Shown piece by piece: positions 29,722-39,469 of a stretch of DNA of 59,125 nucleotides; positions within the stretch are counted from its first letter, which is position 1, and every line of letters starts with the position of its first letter. The translations under genes and the position numbers were made by a program. The notes below the pieces were generated by a model, which did no database searches, was not told the origin of the DNA, and saw only the letters and a list, made by a program, of their open reading frames with translations. Source of the DNA: a virus; the IMG/VR virus record IMGVR_UViG_3300036861_000222, positions 1 through 59,125 of that record; one strand, written 5' to 3'.

Positions 29722-30384
29722 TCAGCTTCCGATCTCTACAGCACCACAACCGGCAGCGGGAGGCTGAACGGTAGTGATGTTGAATGCGAAGTGTTTACCC
29801 GGCTCCCACGTGGCCGTGGGGGAGTCTGCCAGCCACGGGTTTCCGATATCCCACAGGGGAGAAGCTGGCTTCGTCTGCGAGGCGAACCCGAAAGTAAACA
29901 CATCGTTCGTGAAGGTGAGTTCCTGCACACGAGCATTGAACTCATGCGGGAACGCCCAGTAAATCCACCGCTGAAGACCGGCAGCATCGCAGGCGTCCTC
30001 TCCTGCAACTGGCTGCCAGATCTCCTTAGAGAATCGGGCGTTCAGCAGACCATCACCGAAAGTGACGCCGGAGAACTCCGAACCGTCAACGATGGGGTCC
30101 TCACCGAACACCAACGCGATCAGGTCTACGTCCAGGGTGCACAGGTTGGTGACCTCATCCACCCAGTTAAGGAAGCTCGGCTCCTGCTCATTCACACAAG
30201 GCTGACCGTTCGCCTTGCGTTGGAGCAGACGCGTACCATCCTCGTAGTTGGGCGTCGCGGTAATTTCGGTCCATGAATCAGTGGTGACCTGGGCTGAACC
30301 GTCACCCGTCACGGGAACACCGCAGTTATTCAGCAGCGTGAAGCGCGCTACTTCCCCACGAATGGGGTTTGCACATACGGACAA
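29722..30384 (-). CDS. major tail protein (putative)
   Basis: A 220-aa protein with N-terminal VARFTLLNNCGVPVTGDGSA and C-terminal beta strands ending WEPGKHFAFNITTVQPPAAG. Size, high-expression leader (AAAAGAGGTG) and following strong hairpin fit the tail tube subunit. Its place ahead of the connectors is unusual, so this could also be a head decoration protein. Confidence 0.55.
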   Translation of the reverse strand: MSVCANPIRGEVARFTLLNNCGVPVTGDGSAQVTTDSWTEITATPNYEDGTRLLQRKANGQPCVNEQEPSFLNWVDEVTNLCTLDVDLIALVFGEDPIVDGSEFSGVTFGDGLLNARFSKEIWQPVAGEDACDAAGLQRWIYWAFPHEFNARVQELTFTNDVFTFGFASQTKPASPLWDIGNPWLADSPTATWEPGKHFAFNITTVQPPAAGCGAVEIGS

Positions 30385-30419
30385 GGTTTACACCTCTTTT
30401 CTTATCTAGATGACGGTTG

Positions 30420-31316
30420 TCACGGAGTACCGTCCCCGGTGACGCTGGCTGCGAGATCCACCGGAGCGGCAAGCAGGCAGCAGTCATAGCCGACGACGTA
30501 CGTACGCTCAGCGATCATGGACACCGTGTTTACATTCCGGTCCAACGACTGAACTGGAGTAAATGAGTGTGGCGTCGCCTCACGCTGGAAGAACACAGAT
30601 CCCGTCGCGTAAATCCAGGAAACGTTGGCTACAGATGCGCCAGCCGGAGACGTTCCCGGATATCCCCCACCGATCACCACTCGTGATCCGGCAGGCGTGA
30701 ACGCCTGTCCGTCGCGTGTGATCAGCAGCATCTGCGACGCCATGATCTCGGCGACTTCCAACGTCACGTGTAGCGTGGCAATACCTGGATAGCAGTCACG
30801 CATTGCCGTTTCCAGTGCACCGACCACCAGCACGATGTTGGCGGGTGTAGCTGAGATAATATCCGTCTCAAGCTGCAAGACGTCTTCACCATCTACAACA
30901 GCCGCTGTTGATGCGAGGTGTGGATATTGACGGATAGCGCCGCCTGTCTCCACGATTCCCGTTGCGAAGATGCGTTCTACTTCCCGAGCTTCTGCACGAA
31001 TCAGCGCTTGTTGATTTCGTGGTGACAATGCTTCCCATGAGCCTGTTGGTGAGCAGTCGATACGTGTGAACACGGTGAACGGAACTGCGCCATAGACAGC
31101 CCAGTCCCATGTTTCCGCCTTGGCGACTGGAGTTCCCTCCAACGTCACACATGCATCGAACGTACCGTCAGCATCGGGACACAACGGCTCCCAGGTGATC
31201 CCGCGACGCCAGTGTGTGTCTACCAAGTCAAGCTGTGTTGCTGTACTCAGTAGTCCATACTCTGGAGCGGTGAACGGGATTATGTCACCGTTGATCAAGA
31301 ATCTTCCGCGACTCAT
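30420..31316 (-). CDS. structural protein downstream of capsid
   Basis: A 298-aa protein. WRRGITWEPLCPDADGTFDA and FTRIDCSPTGSWEAL begin a fold seen in actinophage head genes, with a later region (EAREVERIFATGIVETGG) resembling capsid-like proteins. It follows the major capsid gene immediately; it could be a second capsid-fold or connector protein. Confidence 0.5.
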   Translation of the reverse strand: MSRGRFLINGDIIPFTAPEYGLLSTATQLDLVDTHWRRGITWEPLCPDADGTFDACVTLEGTPVAKAETWDWAVYGAVPFTVFTRIDCSPTGSWEALSPRNQQALIRAEAREVERIFATGIVETGGAIRQYPHLASTAAVVDGEDVLQLETDIISATPANIVLVVGALETAMRDCYPGIATLHVTLEVAEIMASQMLLITRDGQAFTPAGSRVVIGGGYPGTSPAGASVANVSWIYATGSVFFQREATPHSFTPVQSLDRNVNTVSMIAERTYVVGYDCCLLAAPVDLAASVTGDGTP

Positions 31317-31351
31317 CCGCGCTCACCTCCCTTCTCTCGTCTCGAAATCGA

Positions 31352-33136
31352 TCAGCACGTGATGTTACGTGCGCCGATGATGCCCGCAGAGCAGATGTCC
31401 ACGGTCACGACACGGGACTCGTGTCCAGGCTTCAGCAGCGCGTAGCAATCTTCGGCCCACGCTGCCGTGTGGTCGTTCGTGCTGTTGAGAACGGAGTCAC
31501 GAACGACGCCCAGGTCCAGGGACATGGAGTTGCCACGAACGAACGTGCCAGGCGCGTAGATCATGTAATCGAGCGTGGTCGGCCAGTTGGTGAGCGGCGT
31601 TGCCGCGCCAGGGTCGCCAGCTGCACGTACCTGCCAGTCGCCTACGAACTGGACGCGGACACCGCGAATGTTGAACCAGTCGGCAATCATGCCGTCTGTC
31701 ACGGAGAATACATCGACGCCGTCGCGGTTCGCGAGATCGGCGCGGATAACCGCGTTTGCCCAGCGAGGAAGCACGACTTCCAGCACCGCATCAAAGCACA
31801 TGCTGTACTTCTCGCGGTAGTCAACCGCGCTCAGTTCGATGGAGCTGAGCAGCGCTGAGGTTGTCGCACCTAGGAGTGCCTGGTGGTTGACAGGGATTGA
31901 CGCGGAGATGGCGTCGCCCGATCCTCCACCGTTCAGCATGAGGTCGATGATGCGTGCGTTCGTCGCGCGGGCCCGGATCGCCATGACCAGCCGGAGCCAG
32001 TTGGCGATCAGTTCGGGGTATGCGTAGTCCACCAGGTTACCGGCAGTCACGCAGAAACCATCGCAGTCGGCGCGTCGGTCTACGAAAGTAGGACATTCTA
32101 CGCGTACGCATGGTTTGAAGACAGACGCGGAGTCAACCGCATCAATGTCGTCCTGCTCTGTCCAGGTCCAGACGATGCCCGGATCCGAAGCGAGGTCGCC
32201 GAAGCTGGGGGAGGTGGGGTACTGGACGCCGCCTCGGTTGAGTCCGACCGTGGGCAGGTCGATCATGCCGTCTTCGCAGACGACGTTGAAGAAGTCGTAA
32301 GAGATCTCCGAAGGCGCGCACCATCCGCCAGCGGCAACGAGAACATCCTCATCAGCAGCCGCTTCTAGAACCGCGTTCATCTGCTCCGGCGTGGAGTTCT
32401 CATTCAGCGTGAATGTGAATTCACGCTGCAATGACGCAACAGGGTACTGGTTCGGGTTACCTGTGGTAGACACAGGAAGCGTGCGAGCGCGCTTGTGGAA
32501 CGCCTCTGCAAGCTGACCAATGTTCTCAAGGCGTCCGCCCTGCGTGAAGCCAGGAACGTCAGCCGAAGCCACGATCACCGCTTCGGAGCGTGCCTCGTGC
32601 ACCTGAGCGTCAGGTGCATACTGGGCGATGGTGCCCAGACGGAGACGCTGGTTCAGGTCCGTTTCCGGCTTCAGGTAGTCAGCCGCGAACGCCTTCATCG
32701 TCTCACCTACAGCAGCGGATACTGCTGCTGTGATGACGGACTGCGAGGCTGCTGCGGAGAGCGCGGGAACCAACTCCTTTGTGGCGCTGGTTTCGTCCTG
32801 ATCCGTGGCTTCCGCTTCCTCGGCCGCTTCTTCGCCTGAGGCCGCAGGTTGGATAGCATCGCGGAGAGCAGCGGCACGCTGGGCCAGGTCGTCCGCCTCA
32901 GCAGTGACCAGAGCAGAGCGCTCCTTAACCGCGAGGATCTGACCTTTCAGTGTTTCCAGCTGAGGGAAGTTCTCGGCAGTGACCCCATCACCGTTGTTGT
33001 AGAGCGCATCGAACTGCTTCACCAGCTCGTCATGCAGACGGGACAGCTCAGCGGAGTCGCTGATAGCTGCAAGCGCAGCGGTCAGCTCTTCGCCACCATC
33101 CGGCAGGTGCGTTCCCGCCTCGTTGTCCTTCGGCAT
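31352..33136 (-). CDS. major capsid protein with N-terminal scaffold domain
   Basis: A 594-aa HK97-fold capsid protein. Residues 15-160 are a helical, acidic delta/scaffold-like domain (ELSRLHDELVKQFDALY and the AEEAEATDQDE stretch), expected to be cleaved by the upstream protease. The coat part follows from about residue 190, with RARTLPVSTTGNPNQYPVAS and DRRADCDGFC; it has several Cys. A -10 TACAAT lies upstream at 33177-33172. Confidence 0.82.
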   Translation of the reverse strand: MPKDNEAGTHLPDGGEELTAALAAISDSAELSRLHDELVKQFDALYNNGDGVTAENFPQLETLKGQILAVKERSALVTAEADDLAQRAAALRDAIQPAASGEEAAEEAEATDQDETSATKELVPALSAAASQSVITAAVSAAVGETMKAFAADYLKPETDLNQRLRLGTIAQYAPDAQVHEARSEAVIVASADVPGFTQGGRLENIGQLAEAFHKRARTLPVSTTGNPNQYPVASLQREFTFTLNENSTPEQMNAVLEAAADEDVLVAAGGWCAPSEISYDFFNVVCEDGMIDLPTVGLNRGGVQYPTSPSFGDLASDPGIVWTWTEQDDIDAVDSASVFKPCVRVECPTFVDRRADCDGFCVTAGNLVDYAYPELIANWLRLVMAIRARATNARIIDLMLNGGGSGDAISASIPVNHQALLGATTSALLSSIELSAVDYREKYSMCFDAVLEVVLPRWANAVIRADLANRDGVDVFSVTDGMIADWFNIRGVRVQFVGDWQVRAAGDPGAATPLTNWPTTLDYMIYAPGTFVRGNSMSLDLGVVRDSVLNSTNDHTAAWAEDCYALLKPGHESRVVTVDICSAGIIGARNITC

Positions 33137-33171
33137 CTCGGTTCCTCTTGTGTAATGGGGTGAATACTCGG

Positions 33172-33210
33172 ATTGTACACACGATTTACAGGTGAAAACC
33201 TGGTTTCACC
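33172..33210 (-). promoter_or_regulatory. capsid-gene promoter and preceding hairpin
   Basis: On the minus strand GGTGAAA-CC/GG-TTTTCACC (33210-33191) forms a hairpin, followed by the -10 hexamer TACAAT (33177-33172) about 36 bases before the capsid start. The -35 is weak. Confidence 0.45.
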
Positions 33211-33222
33211 TTGTAATCGAAA

Positions 33223-33405
33223 CTATGTGTTCGACTTTGCACCTGACTGGGTGTTCTTCGTATTCCAGTCAGTCTTTTTCGCCTGCGACGAACCAGCGGA
33301 GGTGAGCACACGCACGGCGCGTTCACGCGCCATCCGTGCCTGCTCCTCCGTGGAGAACACTCGTGTCTGCCCGTTGACCTTCTTTTTCCCGCAGTTGCAA
33401 CCCAT
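33223..33405 (-). CDS. small Cys/Lys-rich protein of the head operon
   Basis: A 60-aa protein starting MGCNCGKKK with a helical middle (EEQARMARERAVRVL). A tiny protein with this CxC-lysine start is common just upstream of capsid genes in actinophages. AAAGGGG lies upstream of the ATG. Function unknown. Confidence 0.7.
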   Translation of the reverse strand: MGCNCGKKKVNGQTRVFSTEEQARMARERAVRVLTSAGSSQAKKTDWNTKNTQSGAKSNT

Positions 33406-33417
33406 CTCAAGCCCCTT

Positions 33418-35730
33418 TCAGGTGAGGAGTTCTGAAGCGAACGCCCGGATTCGTGTCTCAGGATCACGGCCGATTTGCGCGGCGATCCGGTCGGCGGCTG
33501 CGCGCATGCCTATCGGTTCGTCTACGCCAGCTGTAGTGCCAAAGCGCAATGCTGTGGTAGTCGAAGCCAGTTCGCCGCCTTGCAGCGTGAAGGAGTGGTG
33601 TGCCGTGGGGAATCCGGGGACCGGAACGAGGAGCGCAGCGGCGAGCTCGCGCTTCCCCGGCTTTTCACGGTGCGGGCCCCAATCGCCGGACAGCTGACAC
33701 GCCATCATCCGAGCAACCTGCTCAGCGTTGACACCTGGCACCAATGCTCCCGCGATCCACACACCCCTGCGGTTTTCGCCTACACATGCGGTAGCGACTA
33801 CCGAACATGCATTGTCGTAGTGCTCGCGTCGTGCCTGACCTTTCGGGCCCACGGGTGCGTGTCCGCAGTCCATCGTGATCGGCCCTGTAGCCAGTCGGGT
33901 ATAGCCGCCATGTCCATCGTCAACGAGTGTTGCGCGGTTCATCCAGATCCCGTAATCCACGTTGCCGACCGGTACCGTAACGCGCTTGTCGCGGTAGCTG
34001 CGGTGCGCCACGTGGCGTGGTGCGAGATACCCGAAGAATCGCCCCTCGTCGGTAACTGTGATGGCGCCAATAGCAGGGTCTTCGCCTGGCTCGGCGAACC
34101 ATTCGACAGGTGGAAGCTCTGGAATAGTGATCGTATACGCCGCCGCAGTAAGCGCGAAATCTTCCTCAGGCTCTTCGATGTCATCTGGCAACTCTTCATC
34201 AAGGTAGAGACGAGCCTCAGCGAAGGCAGGGATGTCAACCAGGTCAACGCCGCGAATCCGAGCCCCGTCAGTGATGATGGTGCGCTCAGGCTCCGCGCAC
34301 ACAGGATCAAACTCGGCTGCTTCGTTTTCGATATCGCAGCCTTCGGCGAACTGGTATTCAACCGTGAGTCCAGCCCCGTCAGGATCCTGGTCAATGAGGA
34401 TGGAGACACCAGCGAGGATACCTGGATTGGCACGGGTGCCCATGAGCCGAGCAGCCTCAGGACCCCAAGGCGCTTGCAGGTCGATAACCCCAGTAGCGAA
34501 GAGCTGGTTACCATCACGTTCAATGGTGTCGATACGGCCGACCCGCGCAACCTTGTCAGAACCTGATCCCCCATGGCTGCGCTCATACTGGTATCCCAAC
34601 GGGATTTCAAGCGTCGCCGGAGTCGCGCCTTCGATCTGCCATGACAGGTTGTCAGTGTTGAACTGTCGCCCGTCTCCGGTGACACGATTCCCGACAACGA
34701 TAGGTCCCGACACACGCACATAACGGGGGTTGTGGCTCAGCCCCTCCTCGGAGGCGTACAGCGCTGCGAGCTGTGCTTTTGCAGACTCCTCGGTATCGTG
34801 GCATCCTTCCACTTCGCCATCTGCTTCCTTCACCACTGCGAATTGCCCTGAGGCGCAGTCAGGGTGATCAGGAACGATATTCCACGGCATGGCAGGTTCC
34901 TCCGCATATCCGGCTGCGTTGATGGTGACGATTGTCCCGTTATCGTTCAAGTCGAGATCTTCAGGATTGAACACGGCAAATGTCGTGCATCGGCAGTTGA
35001 TGATCTCGCCTGGCGGCCCACTCGGATCGCCTGGGAAGGCCAGCGAGGATTCTCCAACAATGAACGGCGCACTGAACTGCACGATCTGTCCGTCAGCGTC
35101 CACATGCGTGTGCCGTGTGCGTGGATCGTTCGTCGCCTGCCATTGCTTGCGCATAACACCCGGTTTGATCCTGTAGGCAGTTTCGAATCGCAGCAGGGTT
35201 GCCATCGCAGCTACGTTGCGGGCCCCGTGACTCTCGGTACGGGCAATAACGTTGGCTCGGGGCTTCGTCACCACGATCGCGTCGCGCACCCGTTGTGCGA
35301 GTTGTGGCTGCGATTCGCCGAGTGCGATGCCTTCGGCAAGCTGTGTGCGGACGTTGAACCAGAGTTCGTTCCCGATACCGACAAGCCGGTTCTGCGCCTG
35401 TTGCAGATACTGCTCAGTGTCGAGTGCCTGGTCTTGCAGCAACGTGAGGGGGTTGCCCACAGCCAGCGCGAGTCGTGCCAGCGTCTCAGCTCCGGCTTCG
35501 ATCATGGACGTATCCAGCCGAGGAATCAACTCCTCAGCGACATATGCCGCCCACGCGGTGATGATGAGATCGAGTGCGGACTGATCAGCCTGCGCTAGTG
35601 CTTCCTCTATATCCTCAGATTCCATGACACGGAGGATGGACAGCTCTAGTCCCTGGTCTACGAGCCGTTCGAACTCCTCAGCTGTGAGGTCGAGTTCTTC
35701 CAGGGTCTGTAGGGGTACAGCTACCATCAC
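33418..35730 (-). CDS. MuF-like head protein fused to capsid maturation protease
   Basis: A 770-aa fusion. Residues 1-280 are a Mu gpF-like minor head protein: NVIARTESHGARNVAAM, then KQWQATNDPRTRHTHVDADG and GEIINCRCT. Residues 335-520 form the protease (VSGPIVVGNRVTGDGRQF, YERSHGGS, GILAGVSILID, GVDLVDIPAFAEARLYL). The rest (570-770) is an additional beta domain. The MuF-protease fusion is typical of actinophages. Confidence 0.85.
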   Translation of the reverse strand: MMVAVPLQTLEELDLTAEEFERLVDQGLELSILRVMESEDIEEALAQADQSALDLIITAWAAYVAEELIPRLDTSMIEAGAETLARLALAVGNPLTLLQDQALDTEQYLQQAQNRLVGIGNELWFNVRTQLAEGIALGESQPQLAQRVRDAIVVTKPRANVIARTESHGARNVAAMATLLRFETAYRIKPGVMRKQWQATNDPRTRHTHVDADGQIVQFSAPFIVGESSLAFPGDPSGPPGEIINCRCTTFAVFNPEDLDLNDNGTIVTINAAGYAEEPAMPWNIVPDHPDCASGQFAVVKEADGEVEGCHDTEESAKAQLAALYASEEGLSHNPRYVRVSGPIVVGNRVTGDGRQFNTDNLSWQIEGATPATLEIPLGYQYERSHGGSGSDKVARVGRIDTIERDGNQLFATGVIDLQAPWGPEAARLMGTRANPGILAGVSILIDQDPDGAGLTVEYQFAEGCDIENEAAEFDPVCAEPERTIITDGARIRGVDLVDIPAFAEARLYLDEELPDDIEEPEEDFALTAAAYTITIPELPPVEWFAEPGEDPAIGAITVTDEGRFFGYLAPRHVAHRSYRDKRVTVPVGNVDYGIWMNRATLVDDGHGGYTRLATGPITMDCGHAPVGPKGQARREHYDNACSVVATACVGENRRGVWIAGALVPGVNAEQVARMMACQLSGDWGPHREKPGKRELAAALLVPVPGFPTAHHSFTLQGGELASTTTALRFGTTAGVDEPIGMRAAADRIAAQIGRDPETRIRAFASELLT

Positions 35731-37142
35731 GCCTCCCCCGGTTCCGTGGCCGTGGTGTCAACAGGGGATTCGGAGTCGACTCCAGTCTCTGTGGTTTCAG
35801 TCCCGTCCGGGTTCTCATCTCCTGTGTCAGTGGAGGCAGCGGCTCCGGTCGCACGGCTGCGACGCTCAAGCAGATCCGTCATGTTGTCGAGATCCGTGCC
35901 ACTCGGCCTGTCGGACTCTGAGAAGCCCTTCTCACGTCGGTACGCTACGCCGTTAATCTCCATACGGTCATAGGCTTCGTCAGCGGCCTTAGACTTGTCA
36001 GGTCGCTGCACGATCTCGGACGGGTCATACCAGATGACAATCCGGCCGCCATTGGGTCCGATCAGGGCATCTCCGCCAGCGCGGAGTACGGGGACGAGAT
36101 AGCCCTTCGTCAGGGCATGGCAGATCATTTCCGCGTCAGGCGCAATATGCAGCTTGATGCCGGATTCTTCCACCTGAGCGGCACCCCAGTGGTTCATACC
36201 AGCAACTCCGAGGAGTTGGTCAGAGGGCATGTCCAAGGCTGTCGCCATGCGGCGGATGGCACTCTCACGCTGCGTGATCAGCTTGTCGTCAATGGGGTTG
36301 GAGAGATCCAGCGCCATCATCACATCTGACAACTTCACGTCGGTAGCATCGCCGAGGTCAACGCCAATAGGCAGCTTCAACGCCGCTTCGGCGGACATAG
36401 GGTCTTTGATGCCACGTGATCCGACTTCCACCAGGACCTGCGCGAACGGGTCTTGTCCGTCCGCGCCGTTGGGGTTGGGGAGTTGGGGGAAACTGAGCTT
36501 GCCACGGTCGTAGAGGAGTACGCCGTTCGATGCTAGGCGGGATACCGTCTCAGCGACGATGCGCTTGTTGATGAGATCAAGCTCGCCCATGGCCCCTAGC
36601 GCGTGCGATGCTACGGAGCTGGCGCGGTAGGAGTACCGCTCGTCCGGGCGCCAGAACCGCACCACCATCGTGTCAGGTCCGAGTGGGTACCAATCCCGCT
36701 GGCCTTCACCGAATTTGAGCTGATAGACGCCTTCCCTGACACGGAGTTCGTCAGCGGAGTAGACAGCCCACAACTCCTCACCTTCTTCGCTGGTCTGTCC
36801 GACCAACCAGCCTTCACCGGGGACATTGAAGTGGATGCCCATGAGTTTCATGAGCTGGGCTTGTCCGCCGATACCACCAGCGAGCCGCGCTACGGCGTCA
36901 GCAGCTGGACCCTCCGCGATCACCAGTGGCTCGTCGCCTCCCGGAATGTACTCCGCTGCTAGCAGCCGCACACGTGAGAGGGCGTTCGCCTTCCAGTTGA
37001 CAGCGGCGCTGAACTCTTCCAATCCGTAGTAATAAGCCCAGAGCTGGTCCTGAACGGAGTTGTACCGTGGGGTGTACTGCTTAGAAGGGGACAGCACGGA
37101 AGCAGACGCTACAAGCGTTGTACCGAATGCCGGAAGTGCCAT
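35727..37142 (-). CDS. portal protein
   Basis: A 471-aa portal subunit: WKANALSRVRLLAAEY near residue 50, DELRVREGVYQLKFGEG, VVRFWRPDERYSYRASSVAS, and the stem-clip segment RESAIRRMATALDMPSDQLL. The last 80 residues are acidic and Thr/Glu-rich. It overlaps the MuF gene by four bases. Confidence 0.9.
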   Translation of the reverse strand: MALPAFGTTLVASASVLSPSKQYTPRYNSVQDQLWAYYYGLEEFSAAVNWKANALSRVRLLAAEYIPGGDEPLVIAEGPAADAVARLAGGIGGQAQLMKLMGIHFNVPGEGWLVGQTSEEGEELWAVYSADELRVREGVYQLKFGEGQRDWYPLGPDTMVVRFWRPDERYSYRASSVASHALGAMGELDLINKRIVAETVSRLASNGVLLYDRGKLSFPQLPNPNGADGQDPFAQVLVEVGSRGIKDPMSAEAALKLPIGVDLGDATDVKLSDVMMALDLSNPIDDKLITQRESAIRRMATALDMPSDQLLGVAGMNHWGAAQVEESGIKLHIAPDAEMICHALTKGYLVPVLRAGGDALIGPNGGRIVIWYDPSEIVQRPDKSKAADEAYDRMEINGVAYRREKGFSESDRPSGTDLDNMTDLLERRSRATGAAASTDTGDENPDGTETTETGVDSESPVDTTATEPGEA

Positions 37143-37150
37143 GTTTGTCC

Positions 37151-37507
37151 CTAGTCAGTGGTCAGGCTCCCTAGCACCACAATCACGCCGGACATAGCGA
37201 GCCACGTAAGCAACGGGTGGTTAATCCCGTACACCTGTGATAGTAGCACCGTAGTCACACCCGACACCCAGAATCCAAGGCACTTTACGCATGACAGCAG
37301 ATATGCCAGCTTTGAATTCCATTCCTCGGACTCGTTGTACAGCGACCACTCAGCGCTGTACGGCTCAGCGTGCTTATTGATCCAGCGCCGTTCGAAGAAT
37401 CCACGTATCGGTTGCATGAGCGGATCTGCGATTTTCGCTGACGCGAATACCCAGGAAACGAAGAATGAGGCGAATGTTCCAAAGAAGAACAGCCACGTAT
37501 CAGACAT
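37151..37507 (-). CDS. DUF1360-like membrane protein
   Basis: A 118-aa protein with hydrophobic segments near 3-20 and two at the C-terminus, and the motif CVKCLGFWVSG, a CxxC-x3-W pattern like DUF1360 proteins found in phage lysis or head regions. Start at 37507 gives better spacing to AAGGG than the ATG at 37510. Confidence 0.6.
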   Translation of the reverse strand: MSDTWLFFFGTFASFFVSWVFASAKIADPLMQPIRGFFERRWINKHAEPYSAEWSLYNESEEWNSKLAYLLSCVKCLGFWVSGVTTVLLSQVYGINHPLLTWLAMSGVIVVLGSLTTD

Positions 37508-37697
37508 CATCACCCTTCGATCGTGGTTTACGAGGCCACGCCTTCACGGAAGCAAGCGCCAGCGCAGCCGCTGGGATGCCCGTGGCGAGTACGCCAGTCC
37601 AGAGACTGACCTCCTCCGTGCCCATCTTTGACTTGTAAGCGACGATACCCAACACCGCCAGTCCGAAGGCGTAGTAGGTTGCTCGTGTCTTACTCAT
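37500..37697 (-). CDS. small holin-like membrane protein
   Basis: A 65-aa protein with two membrane helices (near 9-22 and 32-50) and a basic C-terminus (KAWPRKPRSKGDD), the layout of a small holin. It lies in the lysis cluster beside the endolysin and overlaps its neighbours at both ends. Confidence 0.6.
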   Translation of the reverse strand: MSKTRATYYAFGLAVLGIVAYKSKMGTEEVSLWTGVLATGIPAAALALASVKAWPRKPRSKGDDV

Positions 37698-37990
37698 GAT
37701 CCGACTCCCTCTCCCGTGGTGACATGCGTTTTCACGTCGTCCACTTCCGATCGCATAGCGGCGAGCTCAATACTCATAGTCCCTATTGCCATATCGATAC
37801 GGTCAAGCCGTTCAACGAGACCCGGACGCTCCTCGGTATCACCTGCATAACGAGGTGGTCGGCCTGCGAGTGCGTCGATTGCTGCGATGGTTTTTCTCAT
37901 CGGACCCCAGACTTTCCCCACGATACCGCTCAGGAGCAAAGCGCCGAGGACGCCTGCCGCAGTCCACACCTCCGTACTGTTGAGCATCAT
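37694..37990 (-). CDS. single-span membrane protein with coiled coil (DUF2746-like)
   Basis: A 98-aa protein: one N-terminal helix (AAGVLGALLLSGIVGKVW) and a C-terminal coiled coil (LVERLDRIDMAIGTMSIELA). This arrangement is frequent next to actinophage endolysins and may act as a holin partner or anti-holin. Confidence 0.6.
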   Translation of the reverse strand: MMLNSTEVWTAAGVLGALLLSGIVGKVWGPMRKTIAAIDALAGRPPRYAGDTEERPGLVERLDRIDMAIGTMSIELAAMRSEVDDVKTHVTTGEGVGS

Positions 37991-37992
37991 GA

Positions 37993-38676
37993 TCAGATTC
38001 CTAGCAGCTTATTCCAGCTCTTCGGGCCGCAGATGCCATCGACTGAGAGCTTGAATTTTTCCTGGAAAGCACGGAACGCCTTCTCTGTCTGCTGCCCGAA
38101 GATACCGTCTGTGCTCACCTTCCAACCCGAGATTCCCAGGATCGCCTGTAGGATGCGCACCGCACGTCCTTTGCTTCCGCGCTTCAGTGTCGGCATCTTC
38201 GCTCCTAGCGTTGTATTGTCGGCTGGCTTGCTGGGCGTTGTCGGCTGAGAGGGTTTGGGCGTCGTGCTGTCCATCTGAGAGAGTTTCCAGGACGACGTGT
38301 TGTCGTATCCTGAGGTGCTGCGTCCGTCAGGTCCGTTGCCTACAGAGACATGGGCGTGTTCTTCGTGCCCACTCTTCCCGTGGTACGTCTCCGGCTCGAA
38401 TCCGTTCTTACGCTCGTAGATCTTGTGATTGAAGATCACGTAACGAAGATTCGGATGAGGGTGCTTCGTGATGAAGTCTACAAACCTCCGCAGGTTCAGG
38501 CCTGCGTTTCCCTTGATGTCCTTACCGCACACCACGTGTTTACTGTTGGGGTTGTGATCGGACCAGCTGTTCTGGTGAGCCGCATCTCCGATCTCCCAGG
38601 TGGTCGTACCTGGATACAACGACTGGAGTTCCTTCTCCAGTGTCTGTAGGCTCTTCGCTTCACGCCAGTTACTCAT
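37993..38676 (-). CDS. endolysin: peptidase domain plus peptidoglycan-binding domain
   Basis: A 227-aa lysis enzyme. Residues 1-125 resemble a D,D-carboxypeptidase-like (M15/VanY-type) fold with SDHNPNSKH and GHEEHAHVSVG as putative zinc ligands. A Thr/Pro linker leads to a PG_binding_1 domain (LKRGSKGRAVRILQ, STDGIFGQQTEKAFRAFQ). Start at 38676 leaves out nine weakly supported residues. A -10 hexamer TATGTT ends seven bases before the ATG, so the mRNA may be leaderless. Confidence 0.78.
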   Translation of the reverse strand: MSNWREAKSLQTLEKELQSLYPGTTTWEIGDAAHQNSWSDHNPNSKHVVCGKDIKGNAGLNLRRFVDFITKHPHPNLRYVIFNHKIYERKNGFEPETYHGKSGHEEHAHVSVGNGPDGRSTSGYDNTSSWKLSQMDSTTPKPSQPTTPSKPADNTTLGAKMPTLKRGSKGRAVRILQAILGISGWKVSTDGIFGQQTEKAFRAFQEKFKLSVDGICGPKSWNKLLGI

Positions 38677-38723
38677 AGCGATAACATAGCACGCGCTAGT
38701 CACACATAAGTGCTAAAACACGA

Positions 38724-38752
38724 ATGATCCTAGTCCGAAGACCAGGATCGTT
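38724..38752 (-). terminator. hairpin upstream of endolysin
   Basis: GATCCTAGTC pairs with GACCAGGAT(C) around CGAA with one mismatch, between the 99-aa gene and the endolysin. It probably separates the two transcripts. Confidence 0.5.
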
Positions 38753-38762
38753 CAAATTCGTA

Positions 38763-39062
38763 CTATCGTCGGCGGGTTGTAGCACGAATGGCCCTATTCG
38801 CCTTTCGGCTCGCGCATCCTTTCGCCACGGCCAGTGCCCTCGGAGTCGCGGCAAGCGTGCCTGATACAAGGCGGGTAAGGTCAGGACGGTACGCCACGTA
38901 GATGTTGACAGACCAGTACAGCCTACCGTCAAGCTCATAGATCTGGGCGTAAGTCCGGTTCAGGTCAGCGCGGTCGCTGAACTTCCGCAGGTACCGAACT
39001 TTGGTCTCGCCCGTCCAGGCGTTCAGTTCCTCAACACGCTGCCACTCAAAGTCTTCCATCAT
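38763..39062 (-). CDS. hypothetical protein
   Basis: A 99-aa protein: acidic beta-rich N-terminal half (YAQIYELDGRLYWSVNIYVA) and a strongly basic C-terminus ending ATTRRR. AGAGGA precedes two consecutive ATGs; the first is used. Divergent from the rightward island at 39.2 kb. Not recognised. Confidence 0.6.
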   Translation of the reverse strand: MMEDFEWQRVEELNAWTGETKVRYLRKFSDRADLNRTYAQIYELDGRLYWSVNIYVAYRPDLTRLVSGTLAATPRALAVAKGCASRKANRAIRATTRRR

Positions 39063-39160
39063 GCATCCTCTCGTCTGTGTCTCCAGACTACCTGTCTGCG
39101 TCGTTCATGTCCTTGTGGGGTACCTACAACGTTTCTCCGTGAACATTGTATGGTTCCGGG

Positions 39161-39189
39161 TAGACACGCTTCAGGGTATGCCATAGTAT
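39161..39189 (+). promoter_or_regulatory. promoter of the rightward HNH island
   Basis: TAGACA at 39161-39166, 17-base spacer, TAGTAT at 39184-39189. Confidence 0.55.
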
Positions 39190-39226
39190 TGGGGAACGAC
39201 GCAGGACACGATCAAAGGATACGAAG

Positions 39227-39469
39227 ATGAACGCTTTGGAACTGCTTAACATCGCCATCACCCGACGCAACCTCGCAGTTGCCTCCCTTGCGAAGGGGAT
39301 CACCATCGTGCAGGAAGGTGCTCTCAAGGGTCAGCCCGTGACCCTCGTTGCCCAGGCGTTCGAGTCGAAGGCTCGCACGCTTGCTGCTGCGGCGGGAACC
39401 GCCATCGTCCCCAGCCCCACCCGCCCGGGTGCCATCGCTGCCACTGCGATCGTCTCGCGGTTCATCTAA
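39227..39469 (+). CDS. hypothetical Ala-rich protein
   Basis: An 80-aa protein, helical with an Ala-rich C-terminal half (ARTLAAAAGTAIV). AAAGGA lies upstream. It and the next gene form a two-gene rightward unit inside the leftward late operon. No function recognised. Confidence 0.55.
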   Translation: MNALELLNIAITRRNLAVASLAKGITIVQEGALKGQPVTLVAQAFESKARTLAAAAGTAIVPSPTRPGAIAATAIVSRFI